Made by a program: the position numbers and the translations under genes
Shown: in pieces, positions 41,443 to 50,404 of the stretch
Layout of the letters: each line of letters opens with the position of its first letter
Position numbering within the stretch: the stretch's first letter is position 1
Assembly: GCA_963699225.1 (NCBI GenBank)
Contig: OY969423.1
Coordinates: 2,728,001-2,792,000, forward strand
Length of the DNA: 64,000 bases
DNA from: VRUE01 sp963699225
GTDB lineage: Bacteria > Actinomycetota > Thermoleophilia > Solirubrobacterales > 70-9
Reading direction: 5' to 3'
Notes under the pieces: generated by a model
Told to the model about the DNA's origin: nothing
Database searches by the model: none
The model's input: only the letters and a program-made list of their open reading frames with translations

Positions 41443-42839
41443 GTTTCTTTCTGCCGGTCGCGCACGCGCTGGTCGCGCGCAAGGACCTGCCGATTCCCGC
41501 CTGGCTCTTCGCCTGGGGGGCGTCGATTGTCCTGATCGTCTCTTTCTTTGCGCTCTCAGCGGCGTGGCGCAAACCGCGCTTTGAGGACGAGCGATGGCGG
41601 CCGCTCAATGAAGGCTTCTCAAGTGCCCTGCTAGGCATTCCCATGCAGGTTCTCTGCGGTGCGATCGGGGTGTTCTTTCTCGGCTTCTCGATCTACGCGG
41701 GCCTAAAGGGCACCGAGGCTCCCGACCGCAACTTCGCTCTCACCTTTCTCTATGTCACTGCCTGGTTGGGCTTTCCACTGTTCAGCGTGATATTCGGCGA
41801 CGTCTTCCGACCCTTCAACCCATGGCGCGCCGTCGCTCGGGTAATCGGTGGCGCCTTCACCCTGATCGCCGGGCAGCCGCCGGCTCATCTCAAATATCCG
41901 CAGCGACTGGGTCGCTGGCCCGCCGCGATCACCCTGCTTGCCGTGGTCTGGCTGGAGGTCGTCTACGGGGCGAGCGGTGGCGTGGCGGTGGGGCTCTCAC
42001 CCCACTCGGCGGGCATCGCGGCGCTCATCTACACCCTCTACACGCTGGTGATGATGACGTTGTTCGGCGTGGAGACATGGTGCCAGCGGGGTGAGGTGTT
42101 CTCCGTCTACTTCGGCATGTTCTCCCAGCTCGGGACCTTCGGCGTGCAGGATGGCCGGCTCGGTCGGCGACTGCCGCTGTCCGCTTCGACACACTGGGCA
42201 ACCGTGCCGGGCTCGGCCGCGGTAGTCATCGCCTCGATCGCCAGCACCAGCTTCGATGGCGCGCAGGAGGGCGCTTTCAAGGACGCCATCGTCAAGACCT
42301 TCGAATGGCTGGCGGAAGCCGGGCTCAGCCTGACCACCTCCCTGCGGTTGGCGGACACGATCTTCATGCTGCTCTGCTTCGTCGGCGTTGGCTTGGTCTA
42401 CCTGATCGGGGTGCGCGGTATGGCCACCGTGCGTGGCGCCCCGTCGCGCGAGAAGCTGCGGACCGGCTTCGCCCACACGCTGATCCCGATTGCTTTTGCC
42501 TACCTGGTGGCCCATTACTTCAGCCTCTTCGTCTTTCAGGAGCAGGCGCAGTTCACCTACCTGCTCTCCGATCCGCTCGGCACGGCGACGACGAACCTCT
42601 TCGGCACAGCCTCTGGGGGGATCAACTTCAAGATCCTCAGCGCCAACGCGATCTGGTACGTACAGGTCGGGGCGCTCGTCATCGGCCACGTCGTCGGCCT
42701 CACCCTTGCCCACGATCGCGCCACCGCCTACTGGGGCGACTACAAACAGGCCGCACGCTCGCAGTACTGGATGCTTGCTGTCATGGTTGCTTTTACCTGC
42801 TTCGGCCTCTACCTACTGTCGGTGGGCGGCAATGGCTAG
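41439..42839 (+). CDS. Polytopic membrane protein, fenitrothion-hydrolase-like
   Basis: A 466-residue integral membrane protein with about ten hydrophobic segments. It begins FFLPVAHALVARKDLPIPAWLFAWGASIVLIVSF and includes conserved-looking loops PLFSVIFGDVFRPFNPWRA, HLKYPQRLGRWPA, FGVETWCQRGEVFSVYFG and HYFSLFVFQEQAQFTYLLSDP, with repeated His and Trp. Proteins of this type are often annotated fenitrothion hydrolase after the membrane enzyme of that name; I am only moderately sure of the link. Translationally coupled to the cupredoxin gene, suggesting a copper-linked membrane function. Confidence 0.7.
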   Translation: MSFFLPVAHALVARKDLPIPAWLFAWGASIVLIVSFFALSAAWRKPRFEDERWRPLNEGFSSALLGIPMQVLCGAIGVFFLGFSIYAGLKGTEAPDRNFALTFLYVTAWLGFPLFSVIFGDVFRPFNPWRAVARVIGGAFTLIAGQPPAHLKYPQRLGRWPAAITLLAVVWLEVVYGASGGVAVGLSPHSAGIAALIYTLYTLVMMTLFGVETWCQRGEVFSVYFGMFSQLGTFGVQDGRLGRRLPLSASTHWATVPGSAAVVIASIASTSFDGAQEGAFKDAIVKTFEWLAEAGLSLTTSLRLADTIFMLLCFVGVGLVYLIGVRGMATVRGAPSREKLRTGFAHTLIPIAFAYLVAHYFSLFVFQEQAQFTYLLSDPLGTATTNLFGTASGGINFKILSANAIWYVQVGALVIGHVVGLTLAHDRATAYWGDYKQAARSQYWMLAVMVAFTCFGLYLLSVGGNG

Positions 42840-43023
42840 TTTCCGCTTTTTGCGAAAACTGTTGATGAACTAACCGTTAAGCAGGGTTTTTTACTGATGC
42901 AGGCTCTGTACGAAGTGGTTTACTAAGGAAGAGTCCATCACTTGACTCTCCCTCTCCCTTTGCACCGGGACCGTTGCTCGCAAGGCTGGCGGTCTCGGTG
43001 CTAAGCAGTTCATACTGGGGGGC

Positions 43024-43158
43024 ATGGCCGTCTTGATCCCGCTGGCCCATGTCGGCCATTGGCTCTGGATCCTCTATCTGCCGCCGGTGCTGATCGTTGC
43101 CGGCTCGCTCGCCCGATCGACGCTCGCCGAACGCCGCAAAAAGCGCGATGAGGACTAG
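43024..43158 (+). CDS. Short membrane protein, 44 residues
   Basis: A 44-residue frame starting MAVLIPLAHVGHWLWILYL, continuing with PPVLIVAGSLARSTLAE and ending RRKKRDED. One TM helix with an N-terminal His/Trp-rich part and a basic cytoplasmic tail; the layout is that of a real short membrane protein, not a random frame. CATACT lies 7 nt before the ATG, in line with the many leaderless genes here. It is convergent with sufD, 18 nt from its stop. The 184-bp stretch before it, after the polytopic membrane gene, holds nothing else that I can support. Confidence 0.6.
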   Translation: MAVLIPLAHVGHWLWILYLPPVLIVAGSLARSTLAERRKKRDED

Positions 43159-43176
43159 AGGGAAGCGTCGGGAAGG

Positions 43177-44286
43177 CTAGAGGATCTCGGCGAGCCGGCG
43201 CTCGAGCGCGGCAGAGATCTCCTCGCGAACCGGGCCCTCGGCCAGGCGTTCGACCAGCGACTCGAGGAAGCCTTCGATGATCAGCGACTTTGCCTCTGCC
43301 TCGCCGAGCCCGCGCGAGGTTAGGTAGAAGAGCTGCTCGCGGTCGACCTGGGCGACGGCGGCGGCGTGAGTGCAGCGCACGTCGTCGGCTTCGATCTCGA
43401 GGCCGGGGATCGCGTCGGCGTGGGCCTCGGTCGAGAGCAGCAGGTTGCGGCTCTCCTGGAAGGCGTCGGTCTGCTGGGCACCGGGGTCGACGCGGATCAT
43501 GCCGCGCCAAACTGCGGTCGAGCCGGCGGCGAGGACGCCGCGGAAGGCGAGGTCGGAGTTGGTGTTGGGGGCGGCGTGCTCCTGGGTCGTGTCGTAGTCG
43601 AGGTGCTGTCCGGGTCCGCCGGCGTAGCCGCCGGTGACGCGGGCCTCGGAGCCCTGGCCCGCCAGGTTGGTCTCCATCCGCACCTTGCCGTTTGCCGAGC
43701 CGAAGCCGAGCGCGGTCCAGTCGAGCCGGCCGTCGCGCTCCACCTGGGCGCGCTGGGTGGCGAAGATCCAGGCGGACTCGGAGATGTCTTGGGTGTTGAC
43801 GTAGCGCAGCGTCGCCGCTTGGCCGACGCTCAGCTCGACAACTGAGTTGAGCAGGGCGTCGACATCGTCGCTCGGCGAGGACCAGTGCTCCCAGACCTCA
43901 GCCTCGGCGCCCTCCTCGAGCACGATCAGGGTGCGCCAATTGAGCGCGCTGCCGTTCTCGCTGAGCGGCACCTCGATCCGGATCGGCTCCTCGACCCTGA
44001 CCCCAGCGGGTACGTGGACGAGCACGCCGTCGCTCCAAGCGTCGTCGTTGCGCGCCACGAAGGGATCGTCGGCCGGCGCCAGTGAGCCGAGCCGCCCCTC
44101 GACCAGCTCCGGCCGCGACTCACTCGCCTCTTTCAGCGGCAGTACGACGGCCCCGTCGGCCGACCCGATCGAGGCCTCGGCAGAGCCGGGCTCATACGAA
44201 TCAAGATCGAGACCAGACAGGTCGGTGAATTCCCACCCCTTCGTCTTCTGATCGGGGAGGGGCGGCAGCGTCGCTACCTCAGCCAA
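43177..44286 (-). CDS. sufD: Fe-S cluster scaffold subunit SufD
   Basis: A 369-residue SufBD-family protein. After an N-terminal QKTKGWEFTDLSGLDLDSY it has the right-handed beta-helix core with VHVPAGVRVEEPIRIEVPL, LIVLEEGAEAEVWEHW and LDYDTTQEHAAPNTNSDLAFRGVLA, and ends DDVRCTHAAAVAQVDREQLFYLTSRGL with the conserved Cys and His of SufD. With SufB and SufC it forms the scaffold for cluster assembly. Its start overlaps sufB by 8 nt; it is the last gene of the ferredoxin-sufB-sufD unit. Confidence 0.95.
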   Translation of the reverse strand: MAEVATLPPLPDQKTKGWEFTDLSGLDLDSYEPGSAEASIGSADGAVVLPLKEASESRPELVEGRLGSLAPADDPFVARNDDAWSDGVLVHVPAGVRVEEPIRIEVPLSENGSALNWRTLIVLEEGAEAEVWEHWSSPSDDVDALLNSVVELSVGQAATLRYVNTQDISESAWIFATQRAQVERDGRLDWTALGFGSANGKVRMETNLAGQGSEARVTGGYAGGPGQHLDYDTTQEHAAPNTNSDLAFRGVLAAGSTAVWRGMIRVDPGAQQTDAFQESRNLLLSTEAHADAIPGLEIEADDVRCTHAAAVAQVDREQLFYLTSRGLGEAEAKSLIIEGFLESLVERLAEGPVREEISAALERRLAEIL

Positions 44287-45712
44287 TCGAACCCTCCATC
44301 TGCAGCTCGATCAACCGGTTGAGCTCGACTGCGTACTCCATCGGCAGCTCCTTGGTGACCGGCTCGATGAAGCCGTTGACGATCATCTTCGAGGCCTCCT
44401 CCTCGTCGAGACCGCGGCTCTGCAGGTAGAAGAGCTGCTCGTCGCCGATCTTCGAGACCGTGGCCTCGTGGCCGACGTCGGCGTCGTTCTCGTCGATGCG
44501 AATCGTGGGATACGTGTCAGAGCGCGAATCCTCGTCGAGCAGCAGCGCGTCGCAGACCACCTTCGAGCGCGATTCGGTCGCCCCATCGGCGATTTCGAGC
44601 AGCCCGCGGTAGGTCGCCCGGCCGCCGTCCTTGGAGATCGACTTGGAGAAGATCGAGGACGAGGTGCGCGGCGCCGCGTGGATGATCTTGCCGCCGGCGT
44701 CCTGGTGCTGGCCGTCGCCGGCGAAGGCGATCGAGAGGATCTCGCCGTGGGCTTCGGGCCCGAGCAGGTAGATCGAGGGGTACTTCATCGTCAGCTTCGA
44801 ACCGAGGTTGCAGTCGACCCACTCCATCGTCGCCTTCTCGTGCGCGACGGCGCGCTTGGTGACGAGGTTGAAGACGTTCTGCGACCAGTTCTGCACGGTC
44901 GTGTAGCGGACCCGCGAGCTCTTCTTGGCGCAGATCTCGACCACCGCGGAGTGCAGCGAGTCGGTTGAGTAGACCGGCGCCGTGCAGCCCTCGATGTAGT
45001 GGACGTCGGCGCCCTCCTCGCAGATGATCAGGGTGCGCTCGAACTGGCCCATGTTCTCGGTGTTGATCCGGAAGTAGGCCTGCAGCGGCATCTCGACCTT
45101 GACCCCGGCCGGCACGTAGACGAAGGAGCCGCCCGACCAGACAGCGGAGTTGAGCGCCGCCAGCTTGTTGTCGTTGGGCGGGATGATCGTCGCCCAGTAC
45201 TCGCGCACCAGGTCCTCGTGCTCGCGCAGCGCCGTGTCCATGTCGGTGAAGATCACGCCCTGGGCCTCGAGCTTCTCGTTGACCTGGTGGTAGACGACCT
45301 CGGACTCGTACTGGGCGCCGACCCCGGAGAGGAATTTGCGCTCCGCCTCGGGGATGCCGAGCCGGTCGAAGGTGTTCTTGATGTCCTCTGGGACCTCGCT
45401 CCAGTCGCGGCTGTTTTTTTCCGAGGCGCGGACGAAGTAGTGGATGTCGTCGAAGTCGATCTGATCGAGGTCGCCGCCCCATTTCGGGGTCGGGCGCGCG
45501 TAGAAGTGTTCGAGCGACTTGAGGCGGAAGTCGCGCATCCACTGCGGCTCGTTCTTGTAGTCGGAGATCGATTCGACGATCTCGCGCGAGAGGCCCTTCG
45601 GCGCCTTGTAGGCGTAGTCCGACTCGGAATCGTGGAAGCCGAACTTCTCCTTGTAGTCGGAGTTGATGCCGGCGAGCGAGCGTTTCTCCGCTACGACCTC
45701 GGGTGTAGCCAT
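44279..45712 (-). CDS. sufB: Fe-S cluster scaffold subunit SufB
   Basis: A 477-residue SufB. Diagnostic segments are KFGFHDSESDYAYKAPKGLSREIVESIS, the DFRLKSLEHFYARPTPKWGGDL motif, YVPAGVKVEMPLQAYFRIN, ICEEGADVHYIEGCTAP with the conserved Cys on the beta-helix, TVQNWSQNVFNLVTKRA and VSKIGDEQLFYLQSRGLDEEEA. The core beta-helix and its interface with SufD are intact. Start at MATPEVVAEKRS, 2 nt after the ferredoxin stop; the longer upstream frame lies in the ferredoxin gene and is rejected. Confidence 0.96.
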   Translation of the reverse strand: MATPEVVAEKRSLAGINSDYKEKFGFHDSESDYAYKAPKGLSREIVESISDYKNEPQWMRDFRLKSLEHFYARPTPKWGGDLDQIDFDDIHYFVRASEKNSRDWSEVPEDIKNTFDRLGIPEAERKFLSGVGAQYESEVVYHQVNEKLEAQGVIFTDMDTALREHEDLVREYWATIIPPNDNKLAALNSAVWSGGSFVYVPAGVKVEMPLQAYFRINTENMGQFERTLIICEEGADVHYIEGCTAPVYSTDSLHSAVVEICAKKSSRVRYTTVQNWSQNVFNLVTKRAVAHEKATMEWVDCNLGSKLTMKYPSIYLLGPEAHGEILSIAFAGDGQHQDAGGKIIHAAPRTSSSIFSKSISKDGGRATYRGLLEIADGATESRSKVVCDALLLDEDSRSDTYPTIRIDENDADVGHEATVSKIGDEQLFYLQSRGLDEEEASKMIVNGFIEPVTKELPMEYAVELNRLIELQMEGSIG

Positions 45713-45714
45713 GC

Positions 45715-46044
45715 TTATTCGACCTCCAGGGTGATCGTGTCGTCCACGACGGCCGCCGTGAACGTCTGCACCGGAGCGAAAGCTGGGAGTGTCTTCGGCC
45801 TGCCGGTGGTCAGGTCGAAGAGAGAGCCATGGCGCGGGCACTCAACGGTGCAGGCTGCCGAGTCGAACTCGCCCTCGGCGAGCGGCCCGTCGTCGTGCGA
45901 GCAGCGATCCTCGATCGCGTAGAGCGTTCCCTCGCAATTGAAGACGCCGATCTTGCGCCCCTCGTGCTCGACCAGGCGCATAGAGCCGTCCGGCAACTCG
46001 GCGGCGGGGCAGACAGGGATGGTTGTTCGGGCGATGTCGGACAA
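45715..46044 (-). CDS. Rieske-type [2Fe-2S] ferredoxin
   Basis: A 109-residue soluble Rieske protein of the bacterial ferredoxin-component type. The cluster ligands are C48-x-H50 (DRCSHDDGP) and C69-x2-H72 (ECPRHGS), with the usual LYAIEDRCSH and GSLFDLTTG framework. It lies first in the unit with sufB and sufD and may supply electrons for cluster assembly; similar non-haem ferredoxins are found in actinobacterial suf operons. Start is TTG; GGGAG is about 12 nt upstream. The shared SUF palindrome lies about 47 nt before the start. Confidence 0.93.
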   Translation of the reverse strand: MSDIARTTIPVCPAAELPDGSMRLVEHEGRKIGVFNCEGTLYAIEDRCSHDDGPLAEGEFDSAACTVECPRHGSLFDLTTGRPKTLPAFAPVQTFTAAVVDDTITLEVE

Positions 46045-46090
46045 GAGATTCGAGGCTCCCGCGAACGAGGGGTTAGTGCGGGTTGAGACT

Positions 46091-46113
46091 AATCCTACTT
46101 CTGTAGTCGGATT
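46091..46113. promoter_or_regulatory. Putative Rrf2 operator upstream of ferredoxin-sufBD
   Basis: AATCCTACT (46091-46099), five-base spacer TCTGT, AGTCGGATT (46105-46113) form a near-perfect dyad (one mismatch). Read on the minus strand it includes TAGGAT, a plausible -10 element for the suf unit. The left half and spacing recur at 50888-50910 before the rrf2 gene. Confidence 0.6.
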
Positions 46114-46240
46114 TTAGCGATAGGACCGGCTCGGCTTGGCGATGGCCCCGCTCGCCCCGGGCACCGTAACAAGCCTTTGACCCGGACTTAGGCGGGAATG
46201 AAAGGATCGGCGCACCGACCTTCGATACGAGGAGCTAGAG

Positions 46241-47041
46241 ATGAGCGAGAGAACGAGCTATGAGCCTGGGATTCCTTGTTGGGTTGACCTCGGTTCCCCA
46301 GACCTGGACGCCTCGGTTGAGTTCTACACGGCCCTGTTCGGCTGGCAGGTGCCGGAGAGCGAAAACGTCGAGCAGACCGGCGGCTACCGCCGGGCGACCA
46401 AGAACGGGCGCGACGTCGCCGGGATGATGCCGCTGATGCAGGAGGGCCAGCCGCCCGCCTGGAGCAGCTACGTCTCGGTTGCCGATGCCGACGCCACCGC
46501 AGCGGCGGTGAAGGAGAACGGCGGCAATGTTCTCGCCGAGGTGATGGACGTGATGGGCCTGGGCAAGATGGCGGTCTTCGCCGACCCGACCGGGGCCGTC
46601 TTCGGGATCTGGCAGCCGGGCACGTTCCCCGGTGCCGGCCTCGTCAACGAGCCGGGCGCCCTCGCCTGGAACGAACTCAACACCCGCGACCGCGAGGGCG
46701 CCAAGGCCTTCTACGGTGCCGTCTTCGGCTGGGGCTTCGAAGACATGCAGATGGGGGAGAGCGAGACCTACACGATGATCAATCTCGACGGCAACCCCGT
46801 CGGCGGCATCCTCGACATGGTTGAGCGCGGGGTGCCGGAGGAGATCCCCGCCCACTGGCTGGCCTACTTCGCGGTCGAGGACGCCGACGCGACCGTGGCC
46901 CAGGCCAGCGAGCTCGGCGGCGGCTTGATGATGGGGCCGATCGACCTCCCGGTCGGTCGCTTCGCGATCCTCACCGATCCGCACGGCGCCGTCTTCGCGG
47001 TAATCGCCCTCAGCGAGAACGCGCCGCCGGCGAGCGCCTAG
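46241..47041 (+). CDS. Two-domain VOC (glyoxalase/bleomycin resistance-like) protein
   Basis: A 266-residue protein with two vicinal-oxygen-chelate repeats: residues about 10-125 (GIPCWVDLGSPDLDASVEFYTALFGW ... MAVFADPTGAVFGIWQ) and 140-258 (LAWNELNTRDREGAKAFYGAVFGW ... FAILTDPHGAVFAVI). This matches the group of actinobacterial two-domain VOC proteins such as CFP32-like antigens; substrate unknown. GAGGAG ribosome-binding site. It is inserted, on the opposite strand, between ferredoxin and sufU genes, with a 4-nt convergent overlap with sufU. Confidence 0.9.
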   Translation: MSERTSYEPGIPCWVDLGSPDLDASVEFYTALFGWQVPESENVEQTGGYRRATKNGRDVAGMMPLMQEGQPPAWSSYVSVADADATAAAVKENGGNVLAEVMDVMGLGKMAVFADPTGAVFGIWQPGTFPGAGLVNEPGALAWNELNTRDREGAKAFYGAVFGWGFEDMQMGESETYTMINLDGNPVGGILDMVERGVPEEIPAHWLAYFAVEDADATVAQASELGGGLMMGPIDLPVGRFAILTDPHGAVFAVIALSENAPPASA

Positions 47042-47475
47042 ATCGAGCCGAGGTCGGCGGCTGCTTCCGTAGGGCTGCCGACCTCGCCCTCGTCCTCCCA
47101 TTCAGCCGGCTCGCCGAGGCTGGCGCTCTTCACGACCTTCAGCCCCAGCATCGCGCACTTCATCCGCGTCGCCGAGATATCGATGCCAAGCAGGTCGAGG
47201 ACGTACTCCTTGGGCAGCCGCAGCAGCTCCTCACGCGTTTTGCCGGTGAGCTCGTCGGTCAGCAGCGAGGTCGCCGCGGTCGAGATCGCGCAGCCTTTGC
47301 CCTCGAAGGCGATCTCGGCGACCTTGCCGTCCTCGTCGAGCTTGATCGTCACGTGCTGCTCGTCGCCACAGAAGGGGTTGGTGTCCTCGAACTCGAGGTC
47401 GGGCTGATCCACGTGCCCGAAGTTGTGCGGCCGCTTGTAGTGCTCGAGGATCTGGTCGCGGTAGAGCTCGTCCAT
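47038..47475 (-). CDS. sufU: SufU/IscU-type sulfur acceptor or scaffold
   Basis: A 145-residue SufU. Conserved ligands C36 and D38 (NPFCGDEQ), C62 (GKGCAIS) and C107 (RMKCAML) bind zinc in SufU proteins, which take sulfur from SufS. The insertion between the second and third Cys typical of SufU rather than IscU is present (SLLTDELTGKTREELL). Start at MDELYRDQILEHY; TAGCCT lies 8 nt upstream, so leaderless. The upstream frame extension is not SufU-like. Confidence 0.94.
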   Translation of the reverse strand: MDELYRDQILEHYKRPHNFGHVDQPDLEFEDTNPFCGDEQHVTIKLDEDGKVAEIAFEGKGCAISTAATSLLTDELTGKTREELLRLPKEYVLDLLGIDISATRMKCAMLGLKVVKSASLGEPAEWEDEGEVGSPTEAAADLGSI

Positions 47476-47567
47476 GTCCGTCGAGGCTAGCGGAGCGGTG
47501 CAACGCGCTGTTCGTCTCATGGCCGGAAAAGGCGTTGCGGGGGTGCATCGTTGCTACCGTTTTCGCG

Positions 47568-48317
47568 ATGCGGGGGCTGATGCGCAAGCTGACATACCCG
47601 GTGCGGCGCTGGCCACGGCTCTCCAAGGTCGCGCTTGGCGGCGGGACGTTGATCGTGCTCGCGATTGCCGGCGCCAACGCCTACATCCTGCTGAGCACCG
47701 ATGGCGAAGCGACGGCCAACGTCGCCGACGTGCCTCACGCGCAGGTGGCGATCGTGCCCGGGGCGCTGGTCCAGCCCAACGGCAAGATGAGCGCGATGCT
47801 GGCCGACCGCGTGCGCCAGGCCGACGCCCTCTGGAAGGCCGGGAAGGTCGATCGCATCCTCGTCTCCGGCGATCACCACACCTGGGCCTACGACGAGCCC
47901 GACACGATGCGCAAGGCCTTGGTCGCCGACGGCGTGCCGGGCCGGGTGATCTTCGAGGACCACGCCGGCTTCGACACCTGGGCGACGATGGTCCGGGCAC
48001 GCGGCATCTTCGGTGTCACCAAGGCGGTCGTCGTCACCCAGGGCTTCCACATGCCGCGGGCGCTCTACCTCGCCGACGCCGCCGGCATCGATGCGACCGG
48101 CCTCACCGCCGACCTGCACCAGTGGGGCTACCAGGGACGCAAGAGCGAGGTCCGCGAGGTTCTCTCCCGCGTCAAGGCGATCGCCGACACCACCCTGGAC
48201 ACGCCGGCAATGGGCGGTAAGAAGATTCCGATCAGCGGCGATGACGGTCGGGTTAGCTGGGGACCGCCGCCCCCACCAGGCGTGCCGCCGGCTGGCTCAC
48301 CCGGGCGCCACTACTAA
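47568..48317 (+). CDS. YdcF/SanA-family (DUF218) membrane protein
   Basis: A 249-residue protein with one N-terminal TM helix (VALGGGTLIVLAIAGANAYILL) and a DUF218 domain: VAIVPGALVQPNG, ADRVRQADALWKAGKVDRILVSGDHH, FDTWATMVRARGIFG, VVVTQGFHMPRALYLADAAGI. SanA-like proteins affect vancomycin barrier function; the exact reaction is unknown. The C-terminal tail is proline-rich (GPPPPPGVPPAG). ATG follows TACCGT by 7 nt. It lies between sufS and sufU on the opposite strand. Confidence 0.9.
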   Translation: MRGLMRKLTYPVRRWPRLSKVALGGGTLIVLAIAGANAYILLSTDGEATANVADVPHAQVAIVPGALVQPNGKMSAMLADRVRQADALWKAGKVDRILVSGDHHTWAYDEPDTMRKALVADGVPGRVIFEDHAGFDTWATMVRARGIFGVTKAVVVTQGFHMPRALYLADAAGIDATGLTADLHQWGYQGRKSEVREVLSRVKAIADTTLDTPAMGGKKIPISGDDGRVSWGPPPPPGVPPAGSPGRHY

Positions 48318-48324
48318 GCGCGTC

Positions 48325-49590
48325 TCAGCTGTCGAGCCCGAAGACCTTGCGGGCGTCGTGGAGGCCCTCGACCAGGCGGTCGATCTCCTCCGGCGTGGTG
48401 TAGACGCCGAAGCTGGCGCGGGCGGTGGCGGGAATGCCGAGGCGGTCCATCAGCGGCTGGGCGCAGTGGTGGCCAGCACGAACGGCGACGCCGTGGCGGT
48501 CGAGGATCTCGGAGACGTCGTGGGCGTGGACGCCCTCCAGCTCGAAGGAGACGGGGCCGAGGCGCTCGGGGCCGGCAGGCGGGCCGAAGATACGCAGACC
48601 GGGCACCTCGCTCAGCGCCTCCAGTGCGTAGCCGGCGATCTCCTGCTCGTGCTCACGGATCGCCTCCATCCCCACTGAGTCCATCCAGCGCAGCGCCGAG
48701 GCCATGCCGATCGCCTGAGCGATCGCCGGCGTACCGGCCTCGAAGCGTGCGGGTGGGTCGGCGTAAGTCGTGCCCTCCTTGGTCACCTTGCGGATCATCG
48801 AGCCGCCGCCGAGGAAGGGCGGCATTGCCCGCAGCAGGTCGAGCCTGGCCCAGAGCGCCCCGATCCCGGTCGGTGCGTAGAGCTTGTGGCCGGTTACCGC
48901 GTAGAAGTCGACGCCGAGCTCGGCCACGTCGACCGCCATCTTCGGCGCCGCCTGGGCGCCATCGGCAAGCACCAGCGCGCCGGCCTCGTGGGCAAGCCGC
49001 GAGATCTCCGCCAGCGGGTTCTCGGTTCCGAGCACGTTGGAGACGTGGGTGACGGCGACGAGCTTGGGCCCGCGCTCGAGCAGAGCCGCGTAGGCGTCCA
49101 TGTCGAGCAGGCCCGTCTCGCCGTCGACCGGCACCCAGTCGATCTCCGCCCCGACCCACTCGGCCAGCTGCTGCCAGGGGACGATGTTGGAGTGGTGCTC
49201 CATCTCGGTGAGGACGATGCGGTCGCCCTTGCCGATGTTGGCGCCGCCCCAGGTGCGGGCGACCAGGTTGATCGCCTCGGTCGCATTGCGGACGAAGATC
49301 ACCTCGCGCCGGTCGGCGGCGCCGAGGTGGTCGGCGACCGTCGCCCGTGCCCCCTCATAGGCCGCGGTCGCCTCGGCCGAGAGCGTGTGTGAGCCGCGGT
49401 GGACGTTGGAGTGGCTGGTTCGCTCGTAGCGATCGACCGCCTGGATCGAGGCCAGCACCCGCTGGGCGCTGGCGCCGCTGTCGAGGTAGGCGACCGGCTT
49501 GCCGTGCACCTCGCGCTCGAGCGCGGGAAAGGCGGCGCGGACCTTCTCGATCGGGAACGGCGAGGAGCTCTTTGTCGTCGTCGGCTCCAT
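48325..49590 (-). CDS. sufS: Cysteine desulfurase SufS
   Basis: A 421-residue PLP enzyme that removes sulfur from cysteine for cluster assembly. K236 (VTGHKLYAPTG) is the Schiff-base lysine; H132-H133 lie in EMEHHSNIVPW; LADGAQAAPKMAVDV contains the aspartate-Gln pair; C376 (RAGHHCAQPLMDRLG) is the catalytic persulfide Cys on its loop, of group II spacing. Starts 8 nt after the sufC stop, so co-transcribed. Confidence 0.96.
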   Translation of the reverse strand: MEPTTTKSSSPFPIEKVRAAFPALEREVHGKPVAYLDSGASAQRVLASIQAVDRYERTSHSNVHRGSHTLSAEATAAYEGARATVADHLGAADRREVIFVRNATEAINLVARTWGGANIGKGDRIVLTEMEHHSNIVPWQQLAEWVGAEIDWVPVDGETGLLDMDAYAALLERGPKLVAVTHVSNVLGTENPLAEISRLAHEAGALVLADGAQAAPKMAVDVAELGVDFYAVTGHKLYAPTGIGALWARLDLLRAMPPFLGGGSMIRKVTKEGTTYADPPARFEAGTPAIAQAIGMASALRWMDSVGMEAIREHEQEIAGYALEALSEVPGLRIFGPPAGPERLGPVSFELEGVHAHDVSEILDRHGVAVRAGHHCAQPLMDRLGIPATARASFGVYTTPEEIDRLVEGLHDARKVFGLDS

Positions 49591-49598
49591 GCTCCCGA

Positions 49599-50369
49599 TC
49601 AGGCGCTGGCGCCCGCCTCGACCTCCTCGCGAATCCAGCCGTAGCCCTTCTCCTCCAGCACGCCGACCAGCTCCGGGCCGCCTTCCTTGACGATCCGGCC
49701 CTCAAACATGACGTGGACGAAGTCGGGTTTCACCATGTGCAGGATGCGCTGGTAGTGGGTGATGATCAGCACGCCCATGTCAGGACCGGCGAACTGGTTG
49801 ACGCCCTCGGCGACCGTGCGCAGGGCGTCGATGTCGAGCCCCGAGTCGGTCTCGTCGAGGACCGCGATCTCCGGCCGCAGCAGGGCCAGCTGCAGCAGCT
49901 CCATCCGCTTCTTCTCACCGCCGGAGAAGCCGTCGTTGAGGTAGCGGCTGGAGAAGTCTTTGGGGATGTTGGCCAGCGCCATCGCCTCCTGGGCGACCTT
50001 GGCGAAGTCTTTGATCTTGATCTGCTCCTCGCCGCGCGCTTCGCGGTGGGCGTTGATCACCATCCGCAGGTACTTGCTGACCGAGACGCCCGGGATCGAG
50101 ACCGGGTACTGGAAGGCCATGAAGAGGCCGGCGCGCGAGCGCTCGTCGGGGGCAGCCTCGGTGATGTCCTCGCCCTTGAAGCTGATCGTGCCCTCGGTGA
50201 CCTCGAGCGCGGGGTGCCCCATGACCACGTTGGCCAGGGTCGACTTGCCGGAGCCGTTCGGGCCCATCAGCGCGTGGACCTTGCCCTTCTCCACGTCGAG
50301 ATCGAGTCCGCGGAGGATCTCCTTGTCCTCGACGCTCACGTGCAGGTTGCGTATCTCCAGCTCAGCCAA
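49599..50369 (-). CDS. sufC: SUF ATPase SufC
   Basis: A 256-residue ABC-type ATPase. Walker A is GPNGSGKST, Q-loop FMAFQYPVSIPGVS, signature FSGGEKKRMELLQLAL, Walker B EIAVLDETDSGLD and H-loop ITHYQRI, all intact. It drives SufBD conformational change during cluster assembly. Start chosen at TTG 50369 (MAELEIRNLHV), placed 5 nt after an AGGAG site; GTG 50375 overlaps that site. It follows rrf2 by 35 nt on the same strand. Confidence 0.96.
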   Translation of the reverse strand: MAELEIRNLHVSVEDKEILRGLDLDVEKGKVHALMGPNGSGKSTLANVVMGHPALEVTEGTISFKGEDITEAAPDERSRAGLFMAFQYPVSIPGVSVSKYLRMVINAHREARGEEQIKIKDFAKVAQEAMALANIPKDFSSRYLNDGFSGGEKKRMELLQLALLRPEIAVLDETDSGLDIDALRTVAEGVNQFAGPDMGVLIITHYQRILHMVKPDFVHVMFEGRIVKEGGPELVGVLEEKGYGWIREEVEAGASA

Positions 50370-50404
50370 TTTCACTCCTGTTTCTGTGTTTGGAAGGTCT
50401 TGCT

